Source: Prochlorococcus marinus XMU1405 (GTDB taxonomy: Bacteria; Cyanobacteriota; Cyanobacteriia; PCC-6307; Cyanobiaceae). From it: DNA of 64,000 bases. The stretch covers positions 62,001 to 126,000 of the forward strand of contig NZ_JAAORF010000002.1 of NCBI RefSeq assembly GCF_017696275.1, given 5' to 3'. A program made the position numbers and the translations under genes. The notes beneath the pieces are model-generated. The model was not told the origin of the DNA. It saw only the letters and a program-made list of their open reading frames with translations, and did not search any database. Within the stretch, counting starts at the first letter, position 1, and the number at the start of each line of letters is the position of its first letter. Shown here in pieces: positions 47,724 through 57,651 of the stretch.

Positions 47724-48758
47724 TTATTGCTTGTCTAATTGTCTAAGTTTTTTTGCTAATTCTGGTAATTTTTTAAAAATACTTGAACTCCTTAGCCATG
47801 ATTTATTTTCCATCGCGGGGAAACCACTAATTATCCTGCCATCTTCTATATCACAATGGATTCCGCATTTTGAACTCGCAATGACATTATTCCCAACTTT
47901 TACTCTATTATTGACTCCTACTTGCCCTGCTAAAATTACACCATCTCCAATATTTGCTCCTCCAGCTATACCGACTTGAGCTGCAAATGCACAATTTTTT
48001 CCAATTTTAACTCCATGACCTATTTGTATTAAATTATCCAATTTTGTTCCCTCATCAATAAAAGTAAATCCAACTGAGGGCCTATCAATACAACAATTCG
48101 TTCCAATTTCTACAAAACTCATTATTTTTACACCACCTTTTTGAGGCATCTTTACCCATTTGCCATTTTTAGGAATAAAACCAAATCCCTCTGATCCAAT
48201 AACAGAATTTGAATTAATTACACAATTATTTTTTAGAGTGGTATTTTCGTAAATAACACAATTTGGATGAATTATATTATTATTTCCTATTCGAACATTG
48301 CCTAAAATTGATGCTCCAGAAAGAATATGATTATTGTCACCAATTACAGTATTTTCTCCAATATATACATTAGGTCCAATATGGCAATCTGCTCCAATTA
48401 TTGCTGTTTTATCTATAACCGCTGAAGCGTGAATTCCTGGTTTGAAATTGATAGTTTTATATAAACAATCCAATACTTCTGCAAATGCAATTCTTGGGTT
48501 TTTAACGATTATGTTTGATATATTGAGTTTATTTAGGACACTAACGATTTCATCGTTATTAGTAGTTATTATTGCTGATGCTTTAGTTTCATCTAATTTT
48601 TCTTTAAGGATATTATTTTCTTCTAAAAAAGATATTTGATTTTTAACTGCAGCATCTAATGAGGCAGCATCATCTATATATAAATCTTCAAAAATATTGG
48701 CACTAATAAAATTTGAATTTCCTTTTTTTATTAGATCAACTAAATCACTTAAAAGCAT
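47724..48758 (-). CDS. lpxD: UDP-3-O-(3-hydroxymyristoyl)glucosamine N-acyltransferase
   Basis: LpxD adds the second acyl chain in lipid A synthesis. The central and C-terminal part is a left-handed beta-helix of hexapeptide repeats (IGADCHIGPNVYIGENTVIGDN, about 118-139), and the catalytic His region is LIQIGHGVKIGKN (about 242-254). The N-terminal uridine-binding domain is short and Lys/Asn-rich. At 344 aa it is normal. It agrees with the LptB-type ATPase in this window in implying lipid-A-containing LPS. Confidence 0.93.
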   Translation of the reverse strand: MLLSDLVDLIKKGNSNFISANIFEDLYIDDAASLDAAVKNQISFLEENNILKEKLDETKASAIITTNNDEIVSVLNKLNISNIIVKNPRIAFAEVLDCLYKTINFKPGIHASAVIDKTAIIGADCHIGPNVYIGENTVIGDNNHILSGASILGNVRIGNNNIIHPNCVIYENTTLKNNCVINSNSVIGSEGFGFIPKNGKWVKMPQKGGVKIMSFVEIGTNCCIDRPSVGFTFIDEGTKLDNLIQIGHGVKIGKNCAFAAQVGIAGGANIGDGVILAGQVGVNNRVKVGNNVIASSKCGIHCDIEDGRIISGFPAMENKSWLRSSSIFKKLPELAKKLRQLDKQ

Positions 48759-48778
48759 TTTTCAGTTTTAATTTTTTT

Positions 48779-49861
48779 CTAAGAGAGAGCAAGAACATCT
48801 CTGTGTACGACAATTATCGAGGAGTTGTTATTTTCTTTATTATTTAAGATACTTCTTAATTTGTCACTACTTATTGATACTAAACCTTTTGCAACCTCCT
48901 TATCATTTATATTTACGATTTTAACTGCCTGATTAATCGTAAAGTTTCCTTCTACATGCTTAACACCAACCGCTAAAAGTGAGGCACCTTTTTTTTTAAT
49001 TGCAAAAGAAGCGCCATCATCTAAAGTAATTTTACCTACCGTTTGAATTGCATGTGAAAGCCAACTTTTTTTGTTTCCTATAGGTTTTTCTACTGGATAA
49101 AATAAAGTTCCAATTTTATTATCATTAAAAATTTCAATTAAGTTTTTTTTATTAGTTCCATCAACTAGTTGGACTTCGACTCCTCCTTTTGTTGCTATTT
49201 CTGCAGAAATTAATTTTGTAGAAATTCCTCCTGTTCCCCATTTATTATTTGAGTTTTGAATATTTTTATCTTTAATTTCCTTTAATTCACTATTATGAAC
49301 TTCTTTAATAGGTTGCGCATCTTTATTATTACGTGGATCTTGTGAGTATAGATTTTCAATATCGGTTAATAAAATAAGCTTGTTAGCATTTATAGCCAAG
49401 GCAACTAAAGCAGAGAGGGTATCATTATCTCCATATTTAAGCTCTTCATTTGCTACGGTATCATTTTCATTTACTATTGGAATAACATTTAAATCGATTA
49501 ATTTTTTTAAAGTTTTAGAAGCGTTATTAAATGATTCTCGTGAATTGAAATCAGCTTTAGTTATTAAAATTTGAGCAATATTATGACCTAATTTATTAAA
49601 TACTTTATCGTATAAGGACATTAAATTAACTTGACCTACTGCAGCAGTAGCTTGAAGAGTACTTAAATCATTTGGTCTTGTTTTGATATTTAATTTTTGG
49701 CAACCTAATCCAACAGCTCCACTAGTTACTAAAATTAATTTGTTTCCTTTTGAAAGAAAACTTGTAAAGGATCTAGAAAGGTTTTCAATAACTTCTTCTG
49801 TAGATGTTTCCTCTGTTCCTCTTAAAATACTAGTACCAATTTTTATAACCCAAGTTTTCAT
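48779..49861 (-). CDS. proB: Glutamate 5-kinase
   Basis: It phosphorylates glutamate to start proline synthesis. The amino-acid kinase domain shows VIKIGTSIL (4-12), [35 protein letters not shown] (about 134-158, split over several motifs) and [13 protein letters not shown]. The C-terminal PUA domain spans about 275-355. At 360 aa it is normal. Its first bases overlap the yqeG stop by four (ATGA), so the two are coupled. Confidence 0.95.
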   Translation of the reverse strand: MKTWVIKIGTSILRGTEETSTEEVIENLSRSFTSFLSKGNKLILVTSGAVGLGCQKLNIKTRPNDLSTLQATAAVGQVNLMSLYDKVFNKLGHNIAQILITKADFNSRESFNNASKTLKKLIDLNVIPIVNENDTVANEELKYGDNDTLSALVALAINANKLILLTDIENLYSQDPRNNKDAQPIKEVHNSELKEIKDKNIQNSNNKWGTGGISTKLISAEIATKGGVEVQLVDGTNKKNLIEIFNDNKIGTLFYPVEKPIGNKKSWLSHAIQTVGKITLDDGASFAIKKKGASLLAVGVKHVEGNFTINQAVKIVNINDKEVAKGLVSISSDKLRSILNNKENNNSSIIVVHRDVLALS

Positions 49862-50352
49862 TTTATAAAATTAGAAATTAATTTTTCTATTTTCAAAGTT
49901 AAATTAAATTTTATAGGCAAGCCATCTCTATTTAATCGCTTAACTAATATGGTTTTTATATCACATCTATTCCCAACAATAATATCTGTAAAAATTCTGT
50001 CGCCAATAATGGCTATATTTTTTGGCTCTCTGCCAATTTCTTTGATAGCAGACAAAGTTACTTTTTTTCTTGGTTTTGATGCATTGTATTTATACCTTAA
50101 ATTTAATTCTTTCGCTATTTTTGCGATTCTTTTTTTTGATGGATTATTACTTATTAGATATAAGGAGAAAAGTTTTTTAGATTCTATGATCCAATTTTTT
50201 ACAGCTTTTGGGATCATATTAGATTTTCTATTTACTAGAGTCCCATCCACATCTAGCAATAAAGAATTAATTCCTTTTTGTTGCAATTCAGATTGAGAAA
50301 TATTATATATTGGTAAATTTGAATCCCAATTGACTTTTAGGATAGATCTCAT
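49858..50352 (-). CDS. YqeG-type HAD-IIIA phosphatase
   Basis: A small haloacid-dehalogenase phosphatase. The nucleophile motif is [10 protein letters not shown] (31-40), the second motif LISNNPS, and the third [18 protein letters not shown]. At 164 aa it matches YqeG. In other bacteria this subfamily has been linked to phosphatidylglycerophosphate dephosphorylation; whether that holds here is not known. pgsA, the producer of that lipid phosphate, is at 57.6 kb. It overlaps proB by four bases. Confidence 0.85.
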   Translation of the reverse strand: MRSILKVNWDSNLPIYNISQSELQQKGINSLLLDVDGTLVNRKSNMIPKAVKNWIIESKKLFSLYLISNNPSKKRIAKIAKELNLRYKYNASKPRKKVTLSAIKEIGREPKNIAIIGDRIFTDIIVGNRCDIKTILVKRLNRDGLPIKFNLTLKIEKLISNFIK

Positions 50353-50364
50353 TGATTTTAAGAA

Positions 50365-50895
50365 CTAATTTTTTTCAAGCTCACTTTCAATCAAAGGTTG
50401 AATTCTATCGAACTCATCATCTTCAACTAATGAGGCACCTTTGTTTTTTAATTTACCCACAATAAAAAAAGGATCTAGGGGTATATATAAACCATATTCT
50501 TGATCAAAAAGATTAAAGTTAACAAGCAATTCATAACTCTCACTGTCATCATCGACGTAATCTTCTTCTAATTCATCGTAAATTGGTTCTTCAAGTTCAC
50601 CTGATACGGTTAATGTTACTGCTGATCTGATAAGTCTTAAATCATGTTCTTGAAGAACTGCTTCAGCATTTTTTAGTATTTGTTCATTTTTATCTATTTT
50701 CTCAATTAATTCAGGTTCATCTTTTTCATTTATCTTAAAAAGAGTTACTGGAGTATCAACTGGCGTTAATAAAGCATATTCTTGGCCTTCAACACTTACT
50801 AATTGTTCAAGATAACAAAATAACTCGTTTCCATTTGAGTCATTTAATAAAAGAGTCTGTGCATCATAATTATCATTTGAATTGGCTTCTTTCAT
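50365..50895 (-). CDS. DUF3727 protein
   Basis: The N-terminal part (TLLLNDSNGNELFCYLEQLVSVEGQEYALLTPVDTPV) resembles the DUF1292/DUF3727 beta-barrel unit, then an acidic linker (EEDYVDDDSE) leads to a second unit (VNFNLFDQEYGLYIPLDPFFIVG). Cyanobacteria and plastids carry DUF3727 proteins of unknown function, often near ruvX. The 176-aa length fits. It is soluble and acidic. It is 26 bases downstream of ruvX and 12 bases upstream of yqeG. Confidence 0.8.
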   Translation of the reverse strand: MKEANSNDNYDAQTLLLNDSNGNELFCYLEQLVSVEGQEYALLTPVDTPVTLFKINEKDEPELIEKIDKNEQILKNAEAVLQEHDLRLIRSAVTLTVSGELEEPIYDELEEDYVDDDSESYELLVNFNLFDQEYGLYIPLDPFFIVGKLKNKGASLVEDDEFDRIQPLIESELEKN

Positions 50896-50921
50896 TTAAA
50901 AATTATCGATCCTTATTAATA

Positions 50922-51383
50922 TTAATATTTTATCTGAAGTTTACCAGCTATTTCTTCTAATTCAGGACCCTCTTCGATCCATTGTTCAAGTATTATTTTT
51001 GCTGAAAAACTATCAATCAATCCGGATTTATCTTTTTTTATTCCAAATCTTTCTGAAGATTCCCAAGTTGAACTATGTTCGTTGACATAAGAAAATGGAA
51101 GCTTTAATTCATTTGAAAGTAATTGACCGTAATTTTTACAGTCAATAGCTTGAGTGGTCATTTGACCTTCCTCATCTAGCGGAATACCCACAATAAAACC
51201 AGTCAAATTAAATTCATTTATATACTTTCTAATGATTTTAATCTCTTGATTATTTTCAAATCGTTTTACTGCTGGAAGTATATTTGATGTTATACAGAGG
51301 GGATCACAATAAGCTAATCCTATTCTTTTGGTACCTATATCCAAACTCAAAATTGACTTGGGTTTGGGTTTGCAAAATTTCAC
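50922..51383 (-). CDS. ruvX: Putative pre-16S rRNA nuclease / Holliday junction resolvase YqgF
   Basis: An RNase H-like fold nuclease, thought to process pre-16S rRNA 5' ends. [15 protein letters not shown] (14-28) has the catalytic Asp, [11 protein letters not shown] the second block, and the C-terminal [12 protein letters not shown] carries the last conserved Asp. At 153 aa it is normal. Its start overlaps the end of the 351-residue gene by four bases, implying coupled translation. DUF3727 follows it. Confidence 0.9.
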   Translation of the reverse strand: MKFCKPKPKSILSLDIGTKRIGLAYCDPLCITSNILPAVKRFENNQEIKIIRKYINEFNLTGFIVGIPLDEEGQMTTQAIDCKNYGQLLSNELKLPFSYVNEHSSTWESSERFGIKKDKSGLIDSFSAKIILEQWIEEGPELEEIAGKLQIKY

Positions 51384-52435
51384 TTTGTTTTTAATGGAAA
51401 AGGAGATGGATATGGATTACCTTGTGGACTTAATTTTTCAATGATTGATTCCAAAGATTGATTTATTATATTTACTTGTTTGGCTTCATTCTTAATTATT
51501 GTGTTCCTAATAAGAATTATATCTTGATTTTTTTCTTTTATATTACACTCTTCGAGAAAAACATTTAATTGAGAATTTTCTTTATAGGTTTTTAAATATG
51601 AAACAGGTGATTTTTCAAAAAATCTTTTAATAAATTCTTTTAAAATAGAATTGAATCTCTTATCCCAATATCTACTTATAGTTAAAGTATAAATTTCCTC
51701 ATTTTGATAATTAATATCTTTTAAAATTGTACATAAAACTGAATTTTCATATATTAAGGCACCACTCTTAGAATTATTTCTTTTAAGAATGTCGTCTTGA
51801 TCAAAATCTAAAATATTTCTTATTAAGGGAGATTGATTTGACCTTATGAAATTAACTATTTTTAATATATTTTGTTTATTAATGTTTTGGAATTCATTAA
51901 TTAATTTATAGGCATTGGTATTTTGATTTGTAGGTTTATTTAAATCAGAACCATCCCAAAGGATTATCTCTCCTAAAGGTTGAAAGCCTAATTCTCTTGA
52001 GTTTGATATGAGGTCAACATTATTTATATCTGAATTAATTATCCAACTTGAAGTTTTGATTTCTTTTATTGAGATAGATTTTTTTATCAATCCTAAAGTT
52101 AGTTGTTTATCTGTTAAAGAGCACTTGTTATTAATCAACTTGGGCTTAGATATTTTTAAGCAAGTCTCTTTTTTGTTTAAAGGAAAAATATTCAAATAAC
52201 CAATAATTTTGTTTCCATATATAGCAATTATGCATTTATTTTTATTTTTCTTAAGATTATTTAAAAAAATTTTAAAGTCATCAAAGGTATTTATAATAGC
52301 CATCTTTAAAAACCAATTATTCAATTCTTTATTTTTAATATCTATTAAAAGGTTAATGTGCCTTATATGGAGTTCTTCAAAAGTTACTTCCATTCCTTTT
52401 TTAGATTGAAAAGAATAAGAGGTATCTTTTTTCAT
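51380..52435 (-). CDS. Hypothetical protein with possible GNAT-like N-terminus, 351 aa
   Basis: I do not recognise this family with confidence. The N-terminus ([15 protein letters not shown], then [18 protein letters not shown] near 68-85) resembles the beta4-beta5 region of acetyltransferase folds, and a second similar stretch appears around residues 205-250. The rest is Lys/Asn/Ile-rich. No membrane segment. It lies in a run of overlapping picocyanobacterial genes: four-base overlap with ruvX and immediate contact with the F420-ligase-like gene. A function cannot be assigned. Confidence 0.55.
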   Translation of the reverse strand: MKKDTSYSFQSKKGMEVTFEELHIRHINLLIDIKNKELNNWFLKMAIINTFDDFKIFLNNLKKNKNKCIIAIYGNKIIGYLNIFPLNKKETCLKISKPKLINNKCSLTDKQLTLGLIKKSISIKEIKTSSWIINSDINNVDLISNSRELGFQPLGEIILWDGSDLNKPTNQNTNAYKLINEFQNINKQNILKIVNFIRSNQSPLIRNILDFDQDDILKRNNSKSGALIYENSVLCTILKDINYQNEEIYTLTISRYWDKRFNSILKEFIKRFFEKSPVSYLKTYKENSQLNVFLEECNIKEKNQDIILIRNTIIKNEAKQVNIINQSLESIIEKLSPQGNPYPSPFPLKTK

Positions 52436-53602
52436 TTACTTTTTTTCTCTTATTAATACTATAGGAGTTTTTTCATCTCCATTGCCAGCTGGATTAGATA
52501 TTAAGTTTCTTTTGAGTATTTTATTTACTTTTTTATTTGAACTAGCTAAGACTTTCACCCCTCCAAGATCATTAACATCGACTACAGCAACATCTATATT
52601 TAGATAGTTCGAGACCTCCTTACAAAATAAATCCGCATTGAGAGGACCCATAACTATACTCTTATCGTAAGGTGTAACTGTACCACTTATATCATCGATG
52701 AGGGAGGATTCCGAACCAGTTAACCTGTAAAACATTCCGTTAATACCAACTAATTTGAAGAGAAATCCAACAAATAGTGCTAAGGTTATTCTTGTGACTC
52801 CAATTTTATTTATTAGTAATTGCATGCCGCAAGCTGTTGCGAGACTGCTTGTAGGGTGAAAAAAATAACATAAAGCTTTCGAAAATAGACTATATTCTAA
52901 ATTTTGAGGGGAAATATATCTATTTTGCATAATCGCTAGAGGACTCTCTCCGATCGTTAAAATATCATTTTTTTCTATAATCCCTTTACAGTATTCAATC
53001 ACAGTATTTACTGGGTTATCAAAGCAACCAAGTAAATCAGTTTTAATAGCAAAAGCTTTATATTTATTATTTAAAGGAATTTCAAAAACTTCTATCGGTG
53101 TTTGTTTTTGACCATCTAAATTAATTAAGAAACAATCCTTATTATTTGAAATACCAAAATGTCCATAGTTCTCCCAATATATTTTTAACCATAGATATTT
53201 TATTTTTTTTCTAAAATTATTATTGCTAAATTTATATATGATTCTTACAAATAATTCTGAATTTGACTTGATAATTGTTGTTGGCCAGTAATTATTTAAA
53301 TTCTTAATTTTATTATTTTCATAGATATAAATATCTTCTTGATAATTAAAATTTTGGCAATATTCGTTACCTTTACTTTTAAAGAAATCTAATTCAAAAT
53401 TTATATTAGATACCATCGTCTCTTTGGTTTTACTTCTATTAGTTATTTTTAAATCAATAATTAATTCGTTTAAACCATCCTTTCTTTTGATTTTGTAATT
53501 TATAGGTACCAGATTTAACTTAGTTTTGGGTGAGTTTTTAATATATAAATCTGAAAGAATTAAAAAAATTAAAAGAACTAAGAAGATATTTATTAATATC
53601 AT
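52436..53602 (-). CDS. F420-0:gamma-glutamyl ligase-like (CofE-like) protein with N-terminal anchor
   Basis: After one membrane span (3-22) and a beta-rich domain (about 30-185), the C-terminal part reads AIKTDLLGCFDN, ILTIGESPLAIMQNRYISP, SGTVTPYDKSIVMGP and VVDVNDLGGVKVLAS, ending NPAGNGDEKTPIVLIRE. These blocks resemble COG1478 CofE-type ligases, which add glutamate to coenzyme F420-0. Cyanobacterial homologues exist although F420 biosynthesis is not typical of Prochlorococcus, so the real substrate is open. It is one base downstream of the 351-aa gene. Confidence 0.7.
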   Translation of the reverse strand: MILINIFLVLLIFLILSDLYIKNSPKTKLNLVPINYKIKRKDGLNELIIDLKITNRSKTKETMVSNINFELDFFKSKGNEYCQNFNYQEDIYIYENNKIKNLNNYWPTTIIKSNSELFVRIIYKFSNNNFRKKIKYLWLKIYWENYGHFGISNNKDCFLINLDGQKQTPIEVFEIPLNNKYKAFAIKTDLLGCFDNPVNTVIEYCKGIIEKNDILTIGESPLAIMQNRYISPQNLEYSLFSKALCYFFHPTSSLATACGMQLLINKIGVTRITLALFVGFLFKLVGINGMFYRLTGSESSLIDDISGTVTPYDKSIVMGPLNADLFCKEVSNYLNIDVAVVDVNDLGGVKVLASSNKKVNKILKRNLISNPAGNGDEKTPIVLIREKK

Positions 53603-53611
53603 TTTTTTAAA

Positions 53612-54160
53612 TTAATTTTTGTTTTTATCTTTTTTTTCAGAAATGATACTGTTGTATTCATTAAAACTTTCTACAGAAAATGACGTGTCTTCTATATCAA
53701 TTCCCTTTAGTTCTCCTATAACTTTGTTTAATTCATCTATATTAATCATTCCATTTTTATCATATTGCACTTCTCCATTACTATTTAAAATAATGGTTTG
53801 TGGAATTAATCCGTTCCAATAATAATTAGGTTCATTTCTAAGATTAGACTTTTCTTTATCCTGTAATTCATCAGTAGTTAAAGCAATGATATCTATATTA
53901 TTTCTCCATATCAAATCTAAACCGGATATTATCGGAGCCATAGCTTTACTATCTGAGCTGTCGTCAAGATAAAAAAATAAAACTGCGACTCTTTTATTTT
54001 TTAATGATTCCTGAAGAGTCGTCTGGGGAGGAACTATAGCCCCATTACCTGCATATATAGGAAAGATGTTGCCATCGTAACTATCAGAATCTCTAGAGGC
54101 ATTTGCTTTATATGGACTTAAGAAAATTAATGCTATTAGGATCCATTGAACTATTTTCAT
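53612..54160 (-). CDS. Exported thioredoxin-fold protein lacking CXXC
   Basis: A signal peptide (1-22, ending KANA) is followed by a thioredoxin-like fold: RVAVLFFYLDDSSDSKAMAP (about 52-71), NIDIIALTTDEL, then NGLIPQTIILNSNGEVQYDKNG with the cis-Pro position before TII. In active thioredoxins the sequence after the first strand holds CXXC; here it is SDSKAMAP, so no redox dithiol is present. It is probably a lumenal or periplasmic binding or assembly factor. At 182 aa it is complete. It is nine bases downstream of the DUF3685 gene. Confidence 0.7.
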   Translation of the reverse strand: MKIVQWILIALIFLSPYKANASRDSDSYDGNIFPIYAGNGAIVPPQTTLQESLKNKRVAVLFFYLDDSSDSKAMAPIISGLDLIWRNNIDIIALTTDELQDKEKSNLRNEPNYYWNGLIPQTIILNSNGEVQYDKNGMINIDELNKVIGELKGIDIEDTSFSVESFNEYNSIISEKKDKNKN

Positions 54161-54174
54161 TAAAGTTTAAAAAC

Positions 54175-55791
54175 TTACTTTGAACTTGATCTTCCTAATC
54201 CTTGAAGGATTCCTTTCCCAACTAAACCGATAGCTTTGCCAACGACTTTTGTAAGGAAAGTTACGAAAAGATTACCGATATATTTTACAGCAACTTCTAA
54301 CTGAGGTGCTACGGCATCTCTTATCTCAACTAACAATGTAACTTGTTTTTGTAGCCATTCTAGATTCTCTAATTCTTTCTCCCTATTTTCATTTTTGAAG
54401 TATCGGGTAAATTTCTTATCGATAATATCAATATATTCTCGTTTACTCTCATACAAGTAGATAGGCATATAAATATAGTCATGCCAGCGATTGTAGTTAT
54501 TAATATTATTTCTAAATCTTTCGAAATTTCTTGTCGATTGTAATTCGGGATTTATAAGTACAGTCCTTAATTCAGGCCAAGAAGAACAAATATTAAAGAT
54601 TTCAGAAGCTAATAAATTACAGTTTCTTATTGTCCAATTTGAAATTATATTTTCAAGGATCAAAAATGATTCTGTTTCATATAGAGGGAGTAATTTCCCA
54701 TCATAGTCAAGAGCTTCATTTTTAATAATTGGCTCAATAAACATTATTGATTGATGTGACTCTCTATCTATCTCTTCGCAACTTACTTCACTATAAATAA
54801 AATCATTTATTGATATAGATTCGCCTCCTTTTTTTAATCGAAAATAGCTGTCTGTGATGTTTGAAATTGTATTAACTTTAAGTTCTTTTATAAGAGAATT
54901 TAAATCATCTTTAAAATCTTTCTCCTTATAGTTTTCCTTAATATTTTTAACTAAATTATCTAACTCATCTAACATTTTGCAAATTAGTCGTGAAATGAAT
55001 TCTTTCTTTATCCCAGATAGAATTATTGATGAATTATTAAATTCAACCTGTAAGTTAGTAGAGCTATACCTTTCTTTTAGTCTATCTAAAATTAAATTCC
55101 ATATTTCTATAGTGTTTTTATCTTTAATGAATACAGTATTCTTATTTTCAAGATTAATTTTATTTTCAGTGTAAACTGCCTCTGTATAAAGTTCTAGTGA
55201 ATTACCCCATAAGAAAATTAGAAAAGATTTTGCAGTAATAAGTTCTCTTAATCTTCCTTTTAAAATGAATTTATAAAATTCTGGTGTTGAATCAGAGTTG
55301 ACATATTTGAATATATAATTAATTTCAGAATCTATTTGTTTAAGACCTGAAGTTAGAATTTTTTGACTAAAAGAGAGAGGTTTATTTTTGTTAAATTTAA
55401 CTTGGGAATTATTTTCAATATCAAATACCCTTCCTCCATTTAAAATGGTACCAATAGATTCAAGAACTTTTTCTGCACTGGGATTTAAAAGAAAACCTTC
55501 AGAATTTAACGATGGAAGGGTATTTGCTTCATTAACAAATTCGCCAGATAGAATTATAAGAAACTTTGACTCATTATATCTTTCTCTTAATTTTAATAAT
55601 TCTAAACTTATAAGATCTTCTGATTGGAAATTAAGAACATTCCATATAACTAAATCCGGATTTTTATCACCTGTTCCATTATTAAAATTAATGTCTAAAT
55701 TTTGGTCTAGTGATGTTAATTTAAGCGATAAAGATTCTGCTATTAAGCTTGGAGCAATAATCAATATCGGTTTTTTTGAAATTAATTCCAA
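54175..55791 (-). CDS. DUF3685 (Ycf55-like) protein, 538 aa
   Basis: The N-terminal 120 residues resemble a response-regulator receiver-like domain (PILIIAPSLIAESLSLKL, LVIWNVLNF, LLKLRERY) without an obvious phospho-acceptor Asp site. The large middle part is helical, and the C-terminal block with LEVAVKYIGNLFVTFLTKVVGKAIGLVGKGILQGLG is the hallmark of DUF3685, related to plastid Ycf55. The function is unknown. The hydrophobic C-terminus suggests membrane association. It follows hisA after 79 bases on the same strand. Confidence 0.75.
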   Translation of the reverse strand: MELISKKPILIIAPSLIAESLSLKLTSLDQNLDINFNNGTGDKNPDLVIWNVLNFQSEDLISLELLKLRERYNESKFLIILSGEFVNEANTLPSLNSEGFLLNPSAEKVLESIGTILNGGRVFDIENNSQVKFNKNKPLSFSQKILTSGLKQIDSEINYIFKYVNSDSTPEFYKFILKGRLRELITAKSFLIFLWGNSLELYTEAVYTENKINLENKNTVFIKDKNTIEIWNLILDRLKERYSSTNLQVEFNNSSIILSGIKKEFISRLICKMLDELDNLVKNIKENYKEKDFKDDLNSLIKELKVNTISNITDSYFRLKKGGESISINDFIYSEVSCEEIDRESHQSIMFIEPIIKNEALDYDGKLLPLYETESFLILENIISNWTIRNCNLLASEIFNICSSWPELRTVLINPELQSTRNFERFRNNINNYNRWHDYIYMPIYLYESKREYIDIIDKKFTRYFKNENREKELENLEWLQKQVTLLVEIRDAVAPQLEVAVKYIGNLFVTFLTKVVGKAIGLVGKGILQGLGRSSSK

Positions 55792-55870
55792 GACTAGATT
55801 TCTTATCTCTTATACAAAATTAACTAACAATTACTGCAAATACCAGCCTTAAATCGATTTTTATACTTTT

Positions 55871-56638
55871 TTAGGCGTAGTAATTTCTATTTAAATCAAT
55901 GTCATTTAATCTCTCTGATGACAATACATTATTCGCTTCGTAGATTGTGAATTTATTTTCATAAAGAGCTTTACCTACAATTACTCCAAAGAGTCCAGAG
56001 TTTTCAAATTTTACTAACGATAATAAATCAGAAATTGAACCAACACCTCCTGAGGCTATTACTGGAATATCTGTAATTTCAAGTATGCTTTTTATGAATT
56101 CTTCATTTGTCCCTTCTAACGTCCCATCTGTATTTATATCTGTAACAATAAAACTAGCAATTTTAAATGAAGAAAACTCCTTTACTAGATCTGTGGCAAA
56201 AATATTAGATTGCTCAAGCCAACCCCTTGTACTAACTTTTCCATCTTTTGCATCTATACCAACAATTATCCTTCCAGGAAATTTATTTGATAAGTCTTTA
56301 ACTAGCTCTTTATTTTCTATTGCAGAGGTTCCCATGATAACTTTCTCAATACCATAAGAAAATAATTGTTCTATCCTTTCTTGAGACCTTATCCCCCCAC
56401 CTATTTGAATTGGTATGTTAACTGTTTTTGCAATCTTTTTTATTGATTCATCGTTTGTTGGGGATCCAGATTTTGCAGCATCCAAATCAACTATATGTAT
56501 ATATTTTGCCCCTTCGCTTTCCCAAAATTTAGCTTGTTCATGAGGCTCTTTGGTGAAGTCTTTTCTTTTATTAAAGTCGCCTTTAAAAAGCCTCACACAC
56601 TTACCATTCATTAAATCAATTGCTGGAATTAGGTCCAT
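55871..56638 (-). CDS. hisA: Phosphoribosylformimino-5-aminoimidazole carboxamide ribotide isomerase
   Basis: HisA performs the Amadori rearrangement in histidine synthesis. It is a TIM barrel with two phosphate halves: IPAIDLMNGKCVRL (4-17; Asp8 catalytic), IQIGGGIRS (77-85), VGIDAKDGKVSTRGW (126-140; Asp129 catalytic) and IASGGVGS near residue 195. At 255 aa it is normal. It is divergent from the epimerase at 56725 and heads the long leftward gene run ending at fba. Confidence 0.95.
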   Translation of the reverse strand: MDLIPAIDLMNGKCVRLFKGDFNKRKDFTKEPHEQAKFWESEGAKYIHIVDLDAAKSGSPTNDESIKKIAKTVNIPIQIGGGIRSQERIEQLFSYGIEKVIMGTSAIENKELVKDLSNKFPGRIIVGIDAKDGKVSTRGWLEQSNIFATDLVKEFSSFKIASFIVTDINTDGTLEGTNEEFIKSILEITDIPVIASGGVGSISDLLSLVKFENSGLFGVIVGKALYENKFTIYEANNVLSSERLNDIDLNRNYYA

Positions 56639-56724
56639 AGAATCATCCTTTTCATTAATTACTTATTAGTAGTACTATTCAATATGTAATTCTATTTAAG
56701 ATTACTACTTCAGTTAAATATTTT

Positions 56725-57651
56725 TTGAATATGAAAATTCTTGTAATGGGTGGCACTAGATTTGTTGGCAAGTCTTTGGTTGGAAAGTTATTAAGTAAAA
56801 ATTATGATATTGATATTTTCACGAGAGGTAATAAAAGTAATCCTGAAAAAACAAATTTAATTAAAGGTGATAGAAATAATTCAGAAGATATCGTCAAGCT
56901 AAGAAATGAAAGGTATGATGTTGTTTATGATATTTCTGGACGAGAGTTAGAACAAACCAAACTTCTTATAGAAAATTTAGATAACTCTTTCCAGAGATAT
57001 ATATATGTCAGCTCTGCAGGTGTTTATAAAGATAATTGTGAACTACCCTTATCAGAAGTTGATCCAATTGATCCAGAAAGTAGGCACAAAGGAAAGTTTG
57101 AGACAGAAAATTGGTTAAAAAACCAAAAAATTCCTTTTACAAGTTTTAGACCTACATATATTTATGGACCAGGAAATTATAATAAAATTGAAAATTGGTT
57201 TTTTGAAAGGTTATTTACTAAAAAATCTATACCAATCCCTGGTGACGGTTCTTTAATTACTCAGCTAGGCCATGTTTCGGATCTAACTGATGTAATGATT
57301 AGGTGCATAAATTTTGAAAATTCCACAAATAATATTTACAACTGTTCAGGTGAAAAAGGAATAACAATCAAGGGTTTAATTTATTTCTGTGCGAAGGTTC
57401 TTGGATTAAACCAAAATGAGATTTCTTTAAGATCATTTGATTATCAAAAATTAGATCCTAAGTCTCGAAAGGGATTTCCAATTAGATTAAATCATTATCA
57501 GACAAATATCTCTAAGATAAAACGTGATTTAGAGTGGGCTCCAACTTTTGATTTACTTAATGGTCTAAAAGATAGTTTTGAGAATGATTTTAATAATAAA
57601 AAGAGTGAGGAGTTTGATGAAAATTCAGATGATATTCTTTTTAGTTCTTAA
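56725..57651 (+). CDS. NAD-dependent epimerase/CSP41-like protein
   Basis: An SDR-type Rossmann fold: ILVMGGTRFVGKSLV (5-19), YDVVYDISGRELEQT and YVSSAGVYKDN (about 94-104). The MGGTRFVG start and the missing canonical YxxxK of epimerases resemble the cyanobacterial/plastid CSP41b type, an RNA-binding protein tied to plastid transcription and ribosomes. The C-terminus (RKGFPIRLNHYQTNISKIKRDLEWAP) supports that. A sugar-epimerase role is the alternative. Its end overlaps the convergent pgsA by 27 bases. Confidence 0.8.
   Translation: MNMKILVMGGTRFVGKSLVGKLLSKNYDIDIFTRGNKSNPEKTNLIKGDRNNSEDIVKLRNERYDVVYDISGRELEQTKLLIENLDNSFQRYIYVSSAGVYKDNCELPLSEVDPIDPESRHKGKFETENWLKNQKIPFTSFRPTYIYGPGNYNKIENWFFERLFTKKSIPIPGDGSLITQLGHVSDLTDVMIRCINFENSTNNIYNCSGEKGITIKGLIYFCAKVLGLNQNEISLRSFDYQKLDPKSRKGFPIRLNHYQTNISKIKRDLEWAPTFDLLNGLKDSFENDFNNKKSEEFDENSDDILFSS

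Noticed and set aside
47695-47979. 94-codon plus-strand open frame opposite lpxD
   Set aside because: Antisense shadow of the conserved hexapeptide-repeat gene; no recognisable product.
49949-50296. 115-codon plus-strand open frame
   Set aside because: Covers the yqeG-like HAD gene, whose three catalytic motifs are intact on the minus strand.
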